The notes: generated from the letters alone by a model not told the origin. A stretch of 64,000 nucleotides of DNA from Arthrobacter cheniae (GCF_003602275.1 NZ_QZVT01000005.1:72895-136894); one strand, 5' to 3'. Shown: positions 41,715 to 52,976, counted from the first letter of the stretch. Numbers and translations are program-made.

Positions 41715-43481
41715 TCAGGCTTCGGCCTTCGGCTTGAAGTCGACGCCTGCTTCCTTGCGCTGCTGGGCCGTGATGGGTGCCGGCGCCGCCGTGAGCGGGT
41801 CGTAGCCGCCGCCGGACTTCGGGAACGCGATGACGTCGCGAATGGAGTCCGTGCCCGCGAGGAGCGACACCACACGGTCCCATCCGAGCGCGATGCCGCC
41901 GTGCGGTGGTGCGCCGTACTTGAAGCCCTCGAGCAGGAACCCGAACTTCTCCTGGGCTTCCTCGGCGCCGAGGCCCATGACGGCGAACACGCGCTCCTGC
42001 ACGTCCCTCTGATGGATGCGGATGGAACCGCCACCGAGTTCGTTGCCGTTGCAGACGATGTCGTACGCGTAGGCGAGCGCGTTCTCGGGGTCCGTGTCGA
42101 AGGTGTCGAGGAACTCGGGCTTCGGGGAGGTGAAGGCGTGGTGGACGGCAGTCCAGGCGCCACCGCCGACAGCGACGTCACCCGCCGCGACCGCAGCGGA
42201 CGCGGGCTCGAACATGGGAGCATCGACGACCCACACGAAGGCCCAGTCGCCATCCTTGATGAGTCCCGTGCGCCGGCCGATCTCGACACGGGCGGCGCCG
42301 AGGATGGCACGCGACGACGTCCTGTCACCTGCCGCGAAGAAGATGCAGTCGCCCGGGGCTGCACCGACAGCCGACGCCAGGCCGTTCCGCTCGGTATCCG
42401 TCAGGTTCTTCGCGACGGGGCCGCGGAGGCTGCCGTCGTCGTCGATCAGGACGTAGGCGAGACCCTTCGCGCCACGCTGCTTGGCCCACTCCTGCCAGGC
42501 ATCGAGCTGGCGGCGGGGCTGCGACGCGCCGCCGGGCATGACGACGGCGCCGACGTAGGGCGCCTTGAACACGCCGAAGCCGGTGTCCTTGAAGAACCCG
42601 GTGAGTTCGGTCAGCTCGAGCCCGAAACGAAGGTCGGGCTTGTCGGACCCGTACTTCGCCATGGCGTCCGCGTAGGTCATCCGGCGGATGGGCAGGGGGA
42701 TCTCGACGTCGATCAGCTTCCACAGCGCGCTGACAAGCTGCTCGCCGAGCGCGATGATGTCGTCCTCCTCGACGAAGCTCGCCTCGATGTCGAGCTGCGT
42801 GAACTCGGGCTGGCGGTCGGCACGGAAGTCCTCGTCGCGGTAACAGCGGGCCAGCTGGTAGTACTTCTCGAACCCGCCGACCTGCAGGAGCTGCTTGAAC
42901 AGCTGCGGTGACTGCGGCAGCGCATACCAGGAGCCGGGAGCCAGGCGTGCCGGGACCAGGAAGTCACGGGCGCCCTCGGGCGTGGAGCGGGTCAGCGTGG
43001 GGGTCTCGATCTCGACGAAGCCGTCCTGGTGCAGCAGCTCCCGGGCAATTCGGCTGGCCTCCGAACGCAGCCGCAGGTTCGCCTGGGGACCCGGCCGGCG
43101 GAGGTCGAGGTAGCGATGGCGTAGCCGCGCTTCCTCACCGACCTCCACGTGCTCGTCGATCTGGAAGGGCAGGGGATCCGACGTGTTGAGGATGGTCACG
43201 GTGTCCGCGATGACCTCGACCGAACCCGTGGGCAGGGCCGGGTTCTCGTTGCCCTCGGGTCGCTGCTGGACCGTGCCGATGATCTGCAGGACGTATTCGT
43301 TACGAAGGCCGGCGAACACGTCCTCCTCGCGCACGACGACCTGGGCGAAGCCCGAGGCGTCCCGAAGGTCGAGGAAAGCCACCCCGCCGTGATCGCGGCG
43401 GCGGGCTACCCAGCCAGCCAGGGTGACCGATTGTCCTACGTGCTCGGGCCGAAGGGAGCCGAGTTCATGCGTGCGGAGCAC
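41715..43481 (-). CDS. aspS: aspartyl-tRNA synthetase
   Basis: 588 residues, bacterial-type AspRS. Anticodon-binding OB fold at the N-terminus ([20 protein letters not shown]), class II motif 2 in [20 protein letters not shown], the bacterial GAD insertion (residues ~280-410) and motif 3 [10 protein letters not shown] at the end. Whether it also charges Asn tRNA cannot be decided here. GTG 43481 is chosen for the GGAAGGA site and because the OB fold begins at once; the longer open frame is Cys/Gly/Pro-rich noise. Confidence 0.96.
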   Translation of the reverse strand: MLRTHELGSLRPEHVGQSVTLAGWVARRRDHGGVAFLDLRDASGFAQVVVREEDVFAGLRNEYVLQIIGTVQQRPEGNENPALPTGSVEVIADTVTILNTSDPLPFQIDEHVEVGEEARLRHRYLDLRRPGPQANLRLRSEASRIARELLHQDGFVEIETPTLTRSTPEGARDFLVPARLAPGSWYALPQSPQLFKQLLQVGGFEKYYQLARCYRDEDFRADRQPEFTQLDIEASFVEEDDIIALGEQLVSALWKLIDVEIPLPIRRMTYADAMAKYGSDKPDLRFGLELTELTGFFKDTGFGVFKAPYVGAVVMPGGASQPRRQLDAWQEWAKQRGAKGLAYVLIDDDGSLRGPVAKNLTDTERNGLASAVGAAPGDCIFFAAGDRTSSRAILGAARVEIGRRTGLIKDGDWAFVWVVDAPMFEPASAAVAAGDVAVGGGAWTAVHHAFTSPKPEFLDTFDTDPENALAYAYDIVCNGNELGGGSIRIHQRDVQERVFAVMGLGAEEAQEKFGFLLEGFKYGAPPHGGIALGWDRVVSLLAGTDSIRDVIAFPKSGGGYDPLTAAPAPITAQQRKEAGVDFKPKAEA

Positions 43482-43585
43482 AGCATTCCTTCCCACAGAT
43501 GTGTCAGATGAGTCGCAGGCGAGCGGCGCCTGCCTAGAGTTGGTCCAAACCCGGCCAACTTTACCGGTCCCCGTCCGGCCACCCC

Positions 43586-43612
43586 GACAGCCGGGACAGC
43601 CGGGACAGCCGG
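43586..43612. repeat. 9-bp tandem repeat between aspS and the permease
   Basis: Three perfect units GACAGCCGG in the divergent aspS/permease promoter region. Same unit length as the repeats at 10875 and 38840. Confidence 0.8.
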
Positions 43613-43680
43613 CAGAGGTAGCCGTCGGCTCTGCTCCTCCTGCTCGTCCGTCCGCGTGCTTCCCGATCCCGAGGAGAACC

Positions 43681-44943
43681 ATGTCCCATCAGCCCCGACT
43701 CCGCCGAGCGATGGGACGGGTGGACGCCACCATGGTCGGCGTCGGCGCGATGATCGGAGCGGGCGCCTTCGTGGTCTTCGCACCGGCCGCAGCAGCCGCC
43801 GGACACCTCCTGCCGCTGGCGGTCGTGATCGCCGGGTTCGTCGCCTATTGCAATGCCTCCGCGACGGCCTCGCTGGCTATCCGTTACCCCTCGAGCGGCG
43901 GTACCTACGTCTACGGCCGCGAACAGTTGGGCCATTGGCCGGGATTCCTGGCCGGCTGGGGCTTCATCACGGGAAAGCTGGCGTCCTGCGCCGCGATGGC
44001 ACTGACGTTCGGCCTCTACGCCGCCCCCGGCGCCGAGAAAGCAGCTGCGGTGGCCGCCGTCGCCGCCCTCACCATCATCAACCTGTTCGGCGTGACCCGG
44101 ACTGCCCTGGCGACCCGGGTGATCGTCTCGCTGGTGGTGCCCGTCCTCGCCTTCGTGATCGTCGTCGCGTTCTCCGCACCCGCGGACCAGGGCGAGGCCG
44201 TCGCCGCGCAGGTCGCCGCCGGCGGCGTCTTCCAGGCCGCGGGCCTGATGTTCTTCGCCTTCGCCGGCTACGCCCGCATCGCGACCATGGGCGAGGAGGT
44301 CCGCGATCCACGCCGGACCATCCCGGTCGCCGTCTTCGGCGCCCTCGGCTTCACGCTGCTGCTGTACGTGCTGCTGGCCCTCTCGCTCCTCCACGCTCTC
44401 GGGCCCGCCGGGCTCGCCGGGAGCACGGCACCCCTGCGGGATGCCATCGACGCGGCGGTCCCCGGAGAGGGCTCCACCGGTCGCGGCGGAGCAGTCGTCA
44501 CCATCGCCGCCGCGCTCGCCTGTCTCGGCGCACTGCTCGCCCTCATCGCGGGGGTGGGCCGGACGAGCCTCGCCATGGGCCGCGGGCGCGACCTCCCGCG
44601 AGTGCTGACCCGCATCTCCACCCGCTACTCCGTGCCCTGGGTCGCGGACATCGCAACAGCCGTCGTCGTCGCCGTCCTCCTGCTCACCACGGACGTCCTG
44701 ACCGTCGTGGGCTTCTCGAGCTTCGGCGTGCTGCTCTACTACGCCATCGCCAACGTCGCGGCCTTCACGCTCGCCGAGCGGCAGTGGTACGCGCCGCGCT
44801 GGCTCAACGCTGTCGGCGCCGTCGCCTGCCTCGTCCTCGCCTTCACCCTGCCGGCGATGTCGGTGCTCACCATGACGGCCGTGCTCGCCGTCGGACTGAT
44901 CGCGCGCGCGATCGTGCTCGCGGGGCGCAGGAGACGAGCCTGA
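43681..44943 (+). CDS. APC-superfamily amino acid permease
   Basis: 420 residues with about 12 membrane spans. The first span carries the APC signature [19 protein letters not shown], and [14 protein letters not shown] and [20 protein letters not shown] are the typical second and sixth helix regions. Likely imports or exchanges an amino acid; the substrate is not predictable. GAGGAG lies upstream of ATG 43681. Divergent from aspS and convergent with hisS. Confidence 0.88.
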   Translation: MSHQPRLRRAMGRVDATMVGVGAMIGAGAFVVFAPAAAAAGHLLPLAVVIAGFVAYCNASATASLAIRYPSSGGTYVYGREQLGHWPGFLAGWGFITGKLASCAAMALTFGLYAAPGAEKAAAVAAVAALTIINLFGVTRTALATRVIVSLVVPVLAFVIVVAFSAPADQGEAVAAQVAAGGVFQAAGLMFFAFAGYARIATMGEEVRDPRRTIPVAVFGALGFTLLLYVLLALSLLHALGPAGLAGSTAPLRDAIDAAVPGEGSTGRGGAVVTIAAALACLGALLALIAGVGRTSLAMGRGRDLPRVLTRISTRYSVPWVADIATAVVVAVLLLTTDVLTVVGFSSFGVLLYYAIANVAAFTLAERQWYAPRWLNAVGAVACLVLAFTLPAMSVLTMTAVLAVGLIARAIVLAGRRRRA

Positions 44944-44946
44944 ACA

Positions 44947-44980
44947 GGACGACGGGCCCTGCAGTCCCACCCGGTCGTCC
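44947..44980 (+). terminator. probable terminator of the permease gene
   Basis: Imperfect stem GGACGACGGG / CCCGGTCGTCC with a ~13-base loop just after the permease stop, followed by CCCCTC. It lies between convergent genes. Confidence 0.45.
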
Positions 44981-45033
44981 CCCCTCAGACAACGGGGCGA
45001 CGACGCGGCGGCTCCAGCCGTCCGCGGGTCGCG

Positions 45034-46362
45034 TCAGGCGGTGGCCACGACCGGGTGCAGATCTTCGGCCGGAGGGCTCCACGAGGCAGGATCCGCCGCC
45101 TCCTGGTCACCGGACCGGATGTCCTTCACCTCGTGCGAGCCGTCCTGCGCGGTGAACCACACGAAGGGGATGCCGCGGCGGTCCGCGAACTTGATCTGCT
45201 TGCCGAACTTCTCGGCGCTCGCCGCGACCTCCGCCGGGATACCGCGGCCCCGCAGCGCGGAGGCGACGTCCTGCGCCTGCGACCACGACTCGTCGTCGGC
45301 GAGCGTCACGAGGACCGCGGTGGGGACGGAGCGGGACACAGTGGCGAATCCCTGGCTGAGGATGCGCGAGACGATACGCGTGACGCCGATGGACAGACCG
45401 ACGCCCGGGAACGTGCGGTTGCCCTTGCGTGCCAGGGCGTCGTACCGGCCGCCGGAACAGATGGAGCCGAGGCCCTCGTGCCCGTTGAGCACGGTCTCGT
45501 AGACGGTGCCCGTGTAGTAGTCGAGTCCCCGGGCGATGCTGAGGTCCGCGACCACGCGGCCCGGAGCCCGGCGGGCGGCCTCGCCCACCACCTGGCGGAG
45601 TTCCTCGAGGCCCTCCTCGAGCAGGTCGTTGGTGACGCCGAGAGCCCGGACACGCTCGACGAAGGAGGTGTCGGGCGTGCAGATCCCCGCGAGGTCGAGC
45701 GCGAGACGGACCTGGTGATCGTCGGCGCCGACCTCGTCGCGCAGGAGCAGTCCCACCTTCTCCGCGCCGATCTTCTCCAGCTTGTCGATGCTGCGGAGGA
45801 CCGCCGCGGTGTCCGCGAGGCCGATCCCCCGGTAGAAACCCTCGGCCAGCTTGCGGTTGTTGACGCGAAGGGTGAAGTCCGGAATCGGGAGGGCGCCCAG
45901 TGCCTCGACGACGGCGAGTGCGAGTTCGACGTCGTACCTGAAAGGCAGGACGCCGTCGCCCACGACGTCGATGTCGGCCTGCGTGAACTCGCGCGCACGG
46001 CCCTCCTGCGGGCGCTCACCGCGCCAGCACTTCTGGATCTGGAACCGGCGGAAGGGGAAAGCCAGGTATCCCGCGTTCTCGACGACGTACCGCGCGAAGG
46101 GCACGGTGAGGTCGTAGTGGAGCGCGAGGCCACTCTCGGAGGCCGACGCCTCGTCGGCCTGCAGCCGCGAGACGGCGTACACCTCCTTGTCGATCTCGCC
46201 CTTGCGGAGGAGGTGATCCACGGTCTCGACTGCACGCGTCTCGATGCTGGAGAAGCCGTGCAACTCGAACGTGCGCTGCAGCACCCCGAGGACGTGCAAC
46301 TCGATCAGGCGCTCTTCCGGGAGCCACTCCGGAAAGCCGGACAGTGATGCCTTACGGGCCAT
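45034..46362 (-). CDS. hisS: histidyl-tRNA synthetase
   Basis: 442 residues, class II. Motif 2 WRGERPQEGRAREFTQADID, the two His motifs (SIARGLDYYTGTVYE and GGRYDAL) and the C-terminal anticodon-binding domain starting near PTAVLVTLADD are visible. It begins MARKASLSGFPEWLP, matching the longer HisRS variant of actinobacteria. ATG 46362; the upstream frame lacks synthetase features. Confidence 0.96.
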   Translation of the reverse strand: MARKASLSGFPEWLPEERLIELHVLGVLQRTFELHGFSSIETRAVETVDHLLRKGEIDKEVYAVSRLQADEASASESGLALHYDLTVPFARYVVENAGYLAFPFRRFQIQKCWRGERPQEGRAREFTQADIDVVGDGVLPFRYDVELALAVVEALGALPIPDFTLRVNNRKLAEGFYRGIGLADTAAVLRSIDKLEKIGAEKVGLLLRDEVGADDHQVRLALDLAGICTPDTSFVERVRALGVTNDLLEEGLEELRQVVGEAARRAPGRVVADLSIARGLDYYTGTVYETVLNGHEGLGSICSGGRYDALARKGNRTFPGVGLSIGVTRIVSRILSQGFATVSRSVPTAVLVTLADDESWSQAQDVASALRGRGIPAEVAASAEKFGKQIKFADRRGIPFVWFTAQDGSHEVKDIRSGDQEAADPASWSPPAEDLHPVVATA

Positions 46363-46721
46363 GGTGTAGTTCTCCTCCTGCACGGGTTGCCGGTCGTCGC
46401 TCCCCCGTGGGTCAGCGGTCCGGTTCTGCGGCCTCAATCCTAGGTGCCCTCTATCGCTCGGGGGAAAAGCGGCAGGCTCGGGACGCAGGCCGCACTGCGT
46501 CCCGCTGCAATCCCGCGCCGCAAAGGGGATGAAAGGCAATGGGTAAAGTAGCCTCAGGGGCAGGTTTCGCGTTGTTCCGGCAATCGGCGGGGTGCTGAAG
46601 AGGGTTGTCCATCAGGCTTCTCCACCGCGACCCGACCAGCCGGACCGATAGACTCCTAAGCCCTGCATGAAATGGCCCCGGCGTTGCTCATGGCCATCCG
46701 ACGAGCGAAAGACTTCTAGCG
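46363..46721. other. intergenic, divergent promoters expected
   Basis: 359 bases between hisS and the DUF349 gene. A TAGACT near 46648 is a possible -10 box for the latter. No T-box or other RNA element for hisS is recognised, and no ORF of note. Confidence 0.45.
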
Positions 46722-48581
46722 GTGACAGAGAGTCAGCAATCCGACGAAACGACCATCGGCCACGACACGCAGCTTGATGCTGGTGCAGGCGATGGCACCC
46801 CCACCGAAACGTCCGCAGCCACCGGCTCCGACGATGTGAACGGCACCTCCGCGGATACGGTCGCCGATCCGGCGTCTGCTCCGGCAGCCGACCCCGCAGG
46901 TGAAGCCGATGTGACGGCAGCGGACGCCGCAGGGACCCCGGAAGCGGAAGCCTCGGCGTCCGACGTCGTCGAGCCGGCCACGGCCGACGCCGGCCCTGGG
47001 TCGGCGGACGATGCGTCCGGTGACGTCACTGATGACGTCGCCGATGACGTCGCCGATGCGGCGCCCGATGCAGCAGCCGACACAGCGGTCGACACCGCCT
47101 CTGCAGATGCGGCCGACCCGGCAACCGACACCGCGACCGACACCGCCCTCGGTGACGCGGCAGGTGCTCCCGAGGAGCCGTCCGTGCCCCTCGCCGCACA
47201 GCCCGCTCCGCTGAGTCCCGCGTCTCCGCGCCTGGATGCGCCCAAGCCGCCACTTCCCACGGCCATGGCTCCGCGACCGTTGAAGAAGCCGACGCAGCCC
47301 GTCGCAGCACCGCCCGCGTACAGCACTTCGCTCGAGGAAGCCGGCAGGTTCGCGCGAGTCGAGGACGACGGCCACGTCTTCCTGATCGTCGACGGCGCCG
47401 AGCACGCCGTCGGCCAGTACCCCGACGCGACGCGTGACGAGGCCCTCGGGTACTTCGTGCGCAAGTACGACGACGTCGTCAGCCAGGTGGCGCTGCTCGA
47501 GCAGCGCGTCGTGGCCAAGGCTCCGTCGTCGGACATGACCAAGACGGCCAAACACCTACGGGCCCAGGTCGGCGAACGCAAGATGGTCGGCGATGTCCTC
47601 GCCCTGGAAGCCCGGATAGATGCGCTCCTCGAGGCGATCAGCGGCATCGAGAAGGCCGAACGCGCCGTGCAGGACGAGCTGAAGGCGAAGGAACTCGCTG
47701 CCCGCGAAGCCATCGTCGCCGAGGCCGAGGAGCTCGCGGGGCGCGACCCCTCCACCGTGCAGTGGAAGGCCAGCAGCACTCGGATGAATGAGCTGTTCGA
47801 GCTGTGGAAGGCAGCCCAGAAGAACGGGCCCCGCCTCGGTCGTGGGACGGAGGATGCCCTGTGGAAGCGTTTCCGGTCCGCCCGGACCATCTTCGACCGC
47901 CACCGCCGCGCCTACTTCTCGCAGCTCGACAATGACAACGCCGAGGCCAAGCAGTCCAAGGAATCGCTGATCAAGCGCGCCGAGCAGCTCTCCGAGTCGA
48001 CCGACTGGGGCCAGACGGCAGCTGAGTACCGGCGCCTGATGGACGAGTGGAAGGCGTCCAAGCGTGCAAGCCGCAAGGACGACGACGCACTGTGGGCCCG
48101 GTTCAGGGCTGCGCAGGATCGCTTCTTCGAGGCACGCAAAGCCGCGAACGAGGCGGTCGACGACGAATACGCAGGATACCTCGTGGCCAAGGAAGCCCTG
48201 CTCAAGGAAGCCAAGGCGATCCTGCCGATCAGGGACCTGGCCGCCGCGAAGAAGGCGCTCCAGTCCGTCCGTGACCGCTGGGACGAGGCAGGCAAGGTCC
48301 CCCGCGCCGACATGGGCCGGATCGACGCCGGACTCCGCCAGGTCGAAGACGCCATCAAGGCCGCCGACGACGAGAACTGGACGAAGACCAACCCCGAGAC
48401 GAAGGCGCGGACCAACAGCGCCCTGAGCCAGCTCGAGGCGACGATCGCCCAGCTCAAGGAGGACCTCGCCGACGCGGAGCGTGCGGGCAATGCCAAGAAG
48501 ATCGCCACCGCGAAGGAGGCCCTGGCCGCCCGCGAGCAGTGGCTCCAGATGCTGCAGAAATCGGCGCAGGACTTCTCCTAG
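46722..48581 (+). CDS. DUF349-repeat protein
   Basis: 619 residues. The first ~150 residues are an acidic Ala/Asp/Thr tract (repeated Asp-Asp-Val-Ala-Asp), followed by a Pro-rich linker. From about residue 200 on the protein is almost wholly helical and charged, with the recurring DUF349 pattern W-K-x-x-x...LW.RF..A...F (ALWKRFRSARTIFDRHRR; ALWARFRAAQDRFFEARK; VRDRWDEAGKVPRADMGRID). Such proteins are coiled-coil, possibly nucleic-acid-associated, and of unknown role. Start is GTG. A strong terminator follows. Confidence 0.85.
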   Translation: MTESQQSDETTIGHDTQLDAGAGDGTPTETSAATGSDDVNGTSADTVADPASAPAADPAGEADVTAADAAGTPEAEASASDVVEPATADAGPGSADDASGDVTDDVADDVADAAPDAAADTAVDTASADAADPATDTATDTALGDAAGAPEEPSVPLAAQPAPLSPASPRLDAPKPPLPTAMAPRPLKKPTQPVAAPPAYSTSLEEAGRFARVEDDGHVFLIVDGAEHAVGQYPDATRDEALGYFVRKYDDVVSQVALLEQRVVAKAPSSDMTKTAKHLRAQVGERKMVGDVLALEARIDALLEAISGIEKAERAVQDELKAKELAAREAIVAEAEELAGRDPSTVQWKASSTRMNELFELWKAAQKNGPRLGRGTEDALWKRFRSARTIFDRHRRAYFSQLDNDNAEAKQSKESLIKRAEQLSESTDWGQTAAEYRRLMDEWKASKRASRKDDDALWARFRAAQDRFFEARKAANEAVDDEYAGYLVAKEALLKEAKAILPIRDLAAAKKALQSVRDRWDEAGKVPRADMGRIDAGLRQVEDAIKAADDENWTKTNPETKARTNSALSQLEATIAQLKEDLADAERAGNAKKIATAKEALAAREQWLQMLQKSAQDFS

Positions 48582-48615
48582 CACCCCGCATCCGGCCGAC
48601 GCAATAGCACCGCCG

Positions 48616-48653
48616 GCCCTCCGGCACCGTTGTCCACAGCGGTGCCGGAGGGC
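48616..48653 (+). terminator. intrinsic terminator after the DUF349 gene
   Basis: Stem GCCCTCCGGCACCG (48616-48629) with complement 48640-48653, 10-base loop, then TTTT. The clearest Rho-independent terminator in the window. Confidence 0.9.
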
Positions 48654-48688
48654 TTTTGCATGCCGCGCATACTCGCGATGCTGGAGGA

Positions 48689-49339
48689 ATGTGTCCCCTC
48701 GATAGCGCCGCCGTCGCAGCACCACCCGAACGGCACCTCGGTGCGGGCGCGCACCCGGTCACGTCCACGGGTGGCGCGCTCTTCCACGCCGGGGACATCT
48801 TCACCTCGGCGGAGTTGCAGGCCATGCGCCTCGACGGTCTCGTGCGCCTCGTCATCGGCGACTCCTACCTTCGCAGCGACTTCCGGGAGGATGCGGCAAC
48901 GAGGTCGCAGGCGGCGGCACGCAGCGTCCCGCACTCCCTGCGTCCCCGAGTAGCCCTGGGACGCTCGTGCGCTGCCTGGATCTACGGGTGCGCGCCTCCC
49001 CCGGCCCTGATCAGCCTCGTGACCGATCATCGGCGCCGGACGACTGCACTGCCGCCCTTCACCCGCGCGGTCATGCACCAGGTCGCACTGGGGCCCTTCG
49101 ACGTCAATCTGGTGGGCGGCGTGTCGGTGACGACGCCGCTTCGGACCGCCCTCGACATCGCCGTCCATGGCGAGGACCGCGACGCCGCCCTGATCCTCCG
49201 AGCCATCGGCAGGTCGGCGGAACTCGACTGCCCGCTACGCCTCGTGGAGGCCGCCCTCGTCAACACGTCCCGGGTGCCGGGGAAGACCCGCGCCCTGACC
49301 CGGCTTCGCGAGGCCCAGAAGGACAATGCTGGTGAGTAA
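48689..49339 (+). CDS. AbiEi-like (type IV antitoxin family) protein
   Basis: 216 residues. N-terminal part LFHAGDIFTSAELQAMRLDG resembles the winged-helix region and the later VGGVSVTTPLRTALDIAVHG is the characteristic start of the C-terminal half of AbiEi-type antitoxin proteins. No AbiEii toxin gene is adjacent, so this is an orphan of the family, common in actinobacteria and not necessarily an antitoxin. The start is uncertain: the GGAGG lies only one base before ATG 48689. Confidence 0.6.
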   Translation: MCPLDSAAVAAPPERHLGAGAHPVTSTGGALFHAGDIFTSAELQAMRLDGLVRLVIGDSYLRSDFREDAATRSQAAARSVPHSLRPRVALGRSCAAWIYGCAPPPALISLVTDHRRRTTALPPFTRAVMHQVALGPFDVNLVGGVSVTTPLRTALDIAVHGEDRDAALILRAIGRSAELDCPLRLVEAALVNTSRVPGKTRALTRLREAQKDNAGE

Positions 49340-49386
49340 GAACCCGGGAGGGCGGAGGGTCCGCGTCCAGTGCCGTGCGGCAGAGG

Positions 49387-51804
49387 TCAGGGGCGCCGCT
49401 GGGAACCCGTGGTCCGGTATACGTCGAAGACGCCGTCGATGCGCCGCACAGCGCTCAGGATGTGGTTCAGGTACTTGGGGTCGCCCATCTCGAAGGCGAA
49501 GCGGGACACCGCCACGCGATCGGAGGACGTATTCACGTTCGCCGCGAGGATGTTCACGTGGTTCTCAGCGAGCAGGCTCGTGACGTCCGAGAGCAGGCTC
49601 TTCCGGTCGAGTGCCTCGACCTGGATCTCCACCAGGAACACGCTCGACTGCGTCGGCGCCCATTCCACCGGGACGATCCGGTCCGGCTGGTCACGCAGCT
49701 CCTCGACGTTCCGGCAGTCGCTCCTGTGGACCGAGACGCCCGAGCCACGAGTGACGAATCCGATGATGGGATCCGGCGGGACCGGCGTGCAGCACCGGGC
49801 CAGCTTGACCCATACGTCCCCGACGCCGCGTACCGTGACACCGGAGTCGGAGAATTTGGGACGCCGGGGCTGCGTGGCGACCGCCGTCTCCGCGATCTTG
49901 TCCTCGGCGCCCTCGTGGCCGCCCATCAGCGCCACGAGATGCTCGATCACGTTCTGGGCCGAGGTGTGCCCGTCGCCGACGGCGGCATACAGGGCCGTGA
50001 TGTCCTGATGGCGCAGTTCCTCGGCCACCGACATCATCGCGCTGTGCGTCATCATGCGCTGCAGCGGCAGGTTCTGCTTGCGCATTGCCCGCGTCAGCAG
50101 TTCCTTGCCCTTGTCCACCGCCTCCTCACGGCGTTCCTTCGTGAACCACTGGCGGATCTTGTTGCGGGCGCGGGGACTCTTGACGAACCCTTGCCAGTCC
50201 TGGCTCGGGCCGGCACCCTCGGCCTTGGAGGTGAAGATCTCCACCCAGTCGCCATGGCTGAGTTCGCTGTTGAGGGGGACGAGCTTCCCGTTGACGCGGG
50301 CACCGATGGTGCGGTGCCCCACCTCGGTATGGACTGCGTAGGCGTAATCCACCGGTGTGGATCCGGCGGGCAGCGCCATGACCTCACCCTTCGGCGTGAA
50401 GACGAACACCTCCCGGGCATTGATCTCGAACCGGAGGGAGTCCAGGAACTCGTTCGGATCCGACGTCTCCTGCTGCCAGTCGACGAGGCTCCGGAGCCAG
50501 CCCATGTCGCCGTTCTCGGAAGTGTCGAGCTGCCTGCCGCCGTTCTTGTACTTCCAGTGCGCGGCGACGCCGTACTCGGCGCGGCGATGCATGTCATGCG
50601 TCCGGATCTGGATCTCGACGGGCTTGCCGCCGGGACCGATCACGGTGGTGTGCAGCGACTGGTACATGTTGAACTTCGGCATCGCGATGTAGTCCTTGAA
50701 CCGCCCCGGGAGGGGGTTCCACCGCGAGTGCAGCGAGCCGAGGGTCGCGTAGCAGTCACGCACGCTGTCCACCAGGACGCGCACGCCCATCAGGTCATGG
50801 ATGTCGTCGAAGTCCTTACCCCGCACGATCATCTTCTGGTAGATGGAGTAATAGTGCTTGGGGCGTCCCGTGATGGTCGCCTTGATCTTCACTGCGCGGA
50901 GGTCTTCCTCGATCTGGTTGCGCACGAGGCCGAGATGCTTCTCCCGCTCCGGGGTCCGGTCCCCCACCATGCGCACGATTTCCTCGTACACCTTGGGGTG
51001 GAGAGCTGCGAAGGACAGGTCCTCCAACTCCCACTTGATGGTGTTCATGCCGAGGCGATGGGCGAGCGGCGCGAAGATCTCGAGGGTCTCGCGCGCTTTC
51101 TTCGCAGAGGACGCCGGGGAGACGAAGCGCCAGGTGCGGGCGTTGTGCAGGCGGTCGGCGAGCTTGATGACGAGGACGCGGATGTCCTTGGCCATGGCGA
51201 CGACCATCTTGCGAACCGTCTCGGCCTGTGCGGCGTCACCGAAGGACACCTTGTCCAGCTTCGTCACGCCGTCTACCAGCATGGCGACCTCGGGGCCGAA
51301 GTCACGCTTGAGCTCATCGAGCGTGTAGGAGGTGTCTTCCACCGTGTCGTGCAGCAGCGCTGCGGCGAGCGTGGTGCCGGTCATCCCCAGCTCGGCGAGG
51401 ATCGTGGCGACGGCCACGGGATGCGTGATGTACGGATCGCCGCTCTTGCGCGTCTGGCCCTCGTGGCTCCGCTCTGCCACGAGGTAGGCACGCTGGATGA
51501 GGTCGAGGTCTTCCTTCGGGTTGTTCGCCCGGACCGTGCGCAGCAGAGGCTCCAGGACCGGGGAGTAGCCGGACGAACCGCGACCCGTGAGCCGTGCTAT
51601 TCGCGCCCGTGTTCGGCCTCGCCTGCCCGGGGCTACCTGATCCGCACTCGTCGCGGAAGGGGCTGACGTCGGAGAGGTCGGCTGGACGAGTCCGCGTGAG
51701 GGGACAGGACGCGGAGCCTCGGTGGCGACCGGGCGTGATGCCTCGTGAGCTGCGAGTCCCGGGGCATCTCCGGGCCGCACGACGGGATTCACCGCTTCAG
51801 CCAT
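49387..51804 (-). CDS. rel: bifunctional (p)ppGpp synthase/hydrolase (Rel)
   Basis: 805 residues. Controls the stringent response. Domains in order: HD hydrolase ([29 protein letters not shown]), synthetase ([40 protein letters not shown]), TGS ([20 protein letters not shown]), the conserved-cysteine region ([20 protein letters not shown]) and C-terminal ACT. Both active sites appear intact. The first ~75 residues are a disordered Pro/Ala/Ser/Arg segment. Transcribed from the gap after the secF hairpin. Confidence 0.96.
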   Translation of the reverse strand: MAEAVNPVVRPGDAPGLAAHEASRPVATEAPRPVPSRGLVQPTSPTSAPSATSADQVAPGRRGRTRARIARLTGRGSSGYSPVLEPLLRTVRANNPKEDLDLIQRAYLVAERSHEGQTRKSGDPYITHPVAVATILAELGMTGTTLAAALLHDTVEDTSYTLDELKRDFGPEVAMLVDGVTKLDKVSFGDAAQAETVRKMVVAMAKDIRVLVIKLADRLHNARTWRFVSPASSAKKARETLEIFAPLAHRLGMNTIKWELEDLSFAALHPKVYEEIVRMVGDRTPEREKHLGLVRNQIEEDLRAVKIKATITGRPKHYYSIYQKMIVRGKDFDDIHDLMGVRVLVDSVRDCYATLGSLHSRWNPLPGRFKDYIAMPKFNMYQSLHTTVIGPGGKPVEIQIRTHDMHRRAEYGVAAHWKYKNGGRQLDTSENGDMGWLRSLVDWQQETSDPNEFLDSLRFEINAREVFVFTPKGEVMALPAGSTPVDYAYAVHTEVGHRTIGARVNGKLVPLNSELSHGDWVEIFTSKAEGAGPSQDWQGFVKSPRARNKIRQWFTKERREEAVDKGKELLTRAMRKQNLPLQRMMTHSAMMSVAEELRHQDITALYAAVGDGHTSAQNVIEHLVALMGGHEGAEDKIAETAVATQPRRPKFSDSGVTVRGVGDVWVKLARCCTPVPPDPIIGFVTRGSGVSVHRSDCRNVEELRDQPDRIVPVEWAPTQSSVFLVEIQVEALDRKSLLSDVTSLLAENHVNILAANVNTSSDRVAVSRFAFEMGDPKYLNHILSAVRRIDGVFDVYRTTGSQRRP

Positions 51805-51892
51805 TCACAGCCCCTCAATCTCGATCTCGGATCCTTAAAGGACTCAAGATGCCACAGGTAACGCGACAACTCCAAGTCTAGCTGGGCTCGTT

Positions 51893-51942
51893 ACCTCATC
51901 AGCCGCAGGTTCCCCGCGGGGAACCTGCGGCTGAAGTGAGGT
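51893..51942. terminator. long inverted repeat, terminator of the secDF cluster
   Basis: Core stem TCAGCCGCAGGTTCCCC with its complement (51899-51934), extended by ACCTCA/TGAGGT outer arms with small bulges. It lies 36 bases past the secF stop and upstream of rel on the same strand. Confidence 0.8.
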
Positions 51943-51977
51943 GAAGCGAAGCCGGCGTGCACTCGTCGGCCCGTGGT

Positions 51978-52976
51978 TCAGGCCGCTGCCGCTTCCACGG
52001 AGCGCCTGTTCCTGACCTTCTTCTCCTGCTTCTTCATCTCGGGTTCATTGAGCCGCAACGCCGCGTAGAGCGGAGCCGCGATGAAGATGGTGCCGAGGGT
52101 GCCCAGGATGATGCCGATGAACAAAGCGAGGGACAGATCCTGAAGCGTCCCCGCACCGAGGAGGAAGGACCCGATGAAGAGGATCGAGGCGACCGGCAGG
52201 ATCGCCACGACCGAGGTGTTGATGGACCGGACGAGGGTCTGGTTCACGGCCAGGTTGACCTGCTCGGCGAAGGTCCGCTTGGTCGACTTCGTCACGTCCG
52301 CCGTGTTCTCCCGGATCTTGTCGAACACCACCACGGTGTCGTACAGGGCGTAGCTCAGGATGGTCAGGAAACCGATGATCGCCGACGGGGTGACCTCGAA
52401 GTCGCTCAGCGAGTACAGCCCTGCGGTGACGACCATGACCACGACCAGTGCGGCCATCGCAGCGAGTGCCATTTTCCAGGTGCGGAAGTAGATGGCCATC
52501 AGGACCGCCGCGAGGATCACGAAGACCCCGAAGCCGATCAGGGCCTGGCGGCTGACGTCCTCACCCCAGGTCGGCCCGACGAAGCTCGACGTCACCTGGT
52601 CCTGTCCGACGCCGTACCCGGTGACGAGGTTGTCGCGCACGCTGAGGGTCTGATCGTCCGAGAGCCGCTCCGTCTGGATGCGCATGGTGTCTGCGGCGAT
52701 GTTGGTGACGCGGGGGACGGCCTCGGGTACGACGTCGGTCACCGCCTTCTCGCCGACGGCGACGTCCGTGTTCTCGGTCGCCGAGACCGTGAATTCGGAT
52801 CCACCGCGGAAGTCGATCCCGAGGTTGAAACCACCCTTCACCACCGGGATCAGGATCGAGATCAGCATGGCGACGCCGGCGATCAGGAACCAGAGGTTGC
52901 GCTTGGCGACGAAGGGGTAGGAGCGCTTGCCCGAGTACAGCTCGTTGCCGAAAGTGGCGAAGCTTGTGCGGCTCAT
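51978..52976 (-). CDS. secF: protein translocase subunit SecF
   Basis: 332 residues, six membrane spans. Works with SecD to drive export through SecYEG. Family signature GGFNLGIDFRGGSEFTV after the first span, and the C-terminal YALYDTVVVFDKIREN and VNQTLVRSINTS. It overlaps the secD stop by four bases. The N-terminal ERSYPF-like region and basic tail KKQEKKVRNRRS are normal. Confidence 0.96.
   Translation of the reverse strand: MSRTSFATFGNELYSGKRSYPFVAKRNLWFLIAGVAMLISILIPVVKGGFNLGIDFRGGSEFTVSATENTDVAVGEKAVTDVVPEAVPRVTNIAADTMRIQTERLSDDQTLSVRDNLVTGYGVGQDQVTSSFVGPTWGEDVSRQALIGFGVFVILAAVLMAIYFRTWKMALAAMAALVVVMVVTAGLYSLSDFEVTPSAIIGFLTILSYALYDTVVVFDKIRENTADVTKSTKRTFAEQVNLAVNQTLVRSINTSVVAILPVASILFIGSFLLGAGTLQDLSLALFIGIILGTLGTIFIAAPLYAALRLNEPEMKKQEKKVRNRRSVEAAAA

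Noticed and set aside
46363-46721. T-box leader in front of hisS
   Set aside because: No T-box core sequence or specifier loop recognised; actinobacterial hisS genes usually lack one.
49375-51666. 763-codon plus-strand open frame opposite rel
   Set aside because: Same effect: long antisense frame produced by codon bias of rel, with no recognisable domain.
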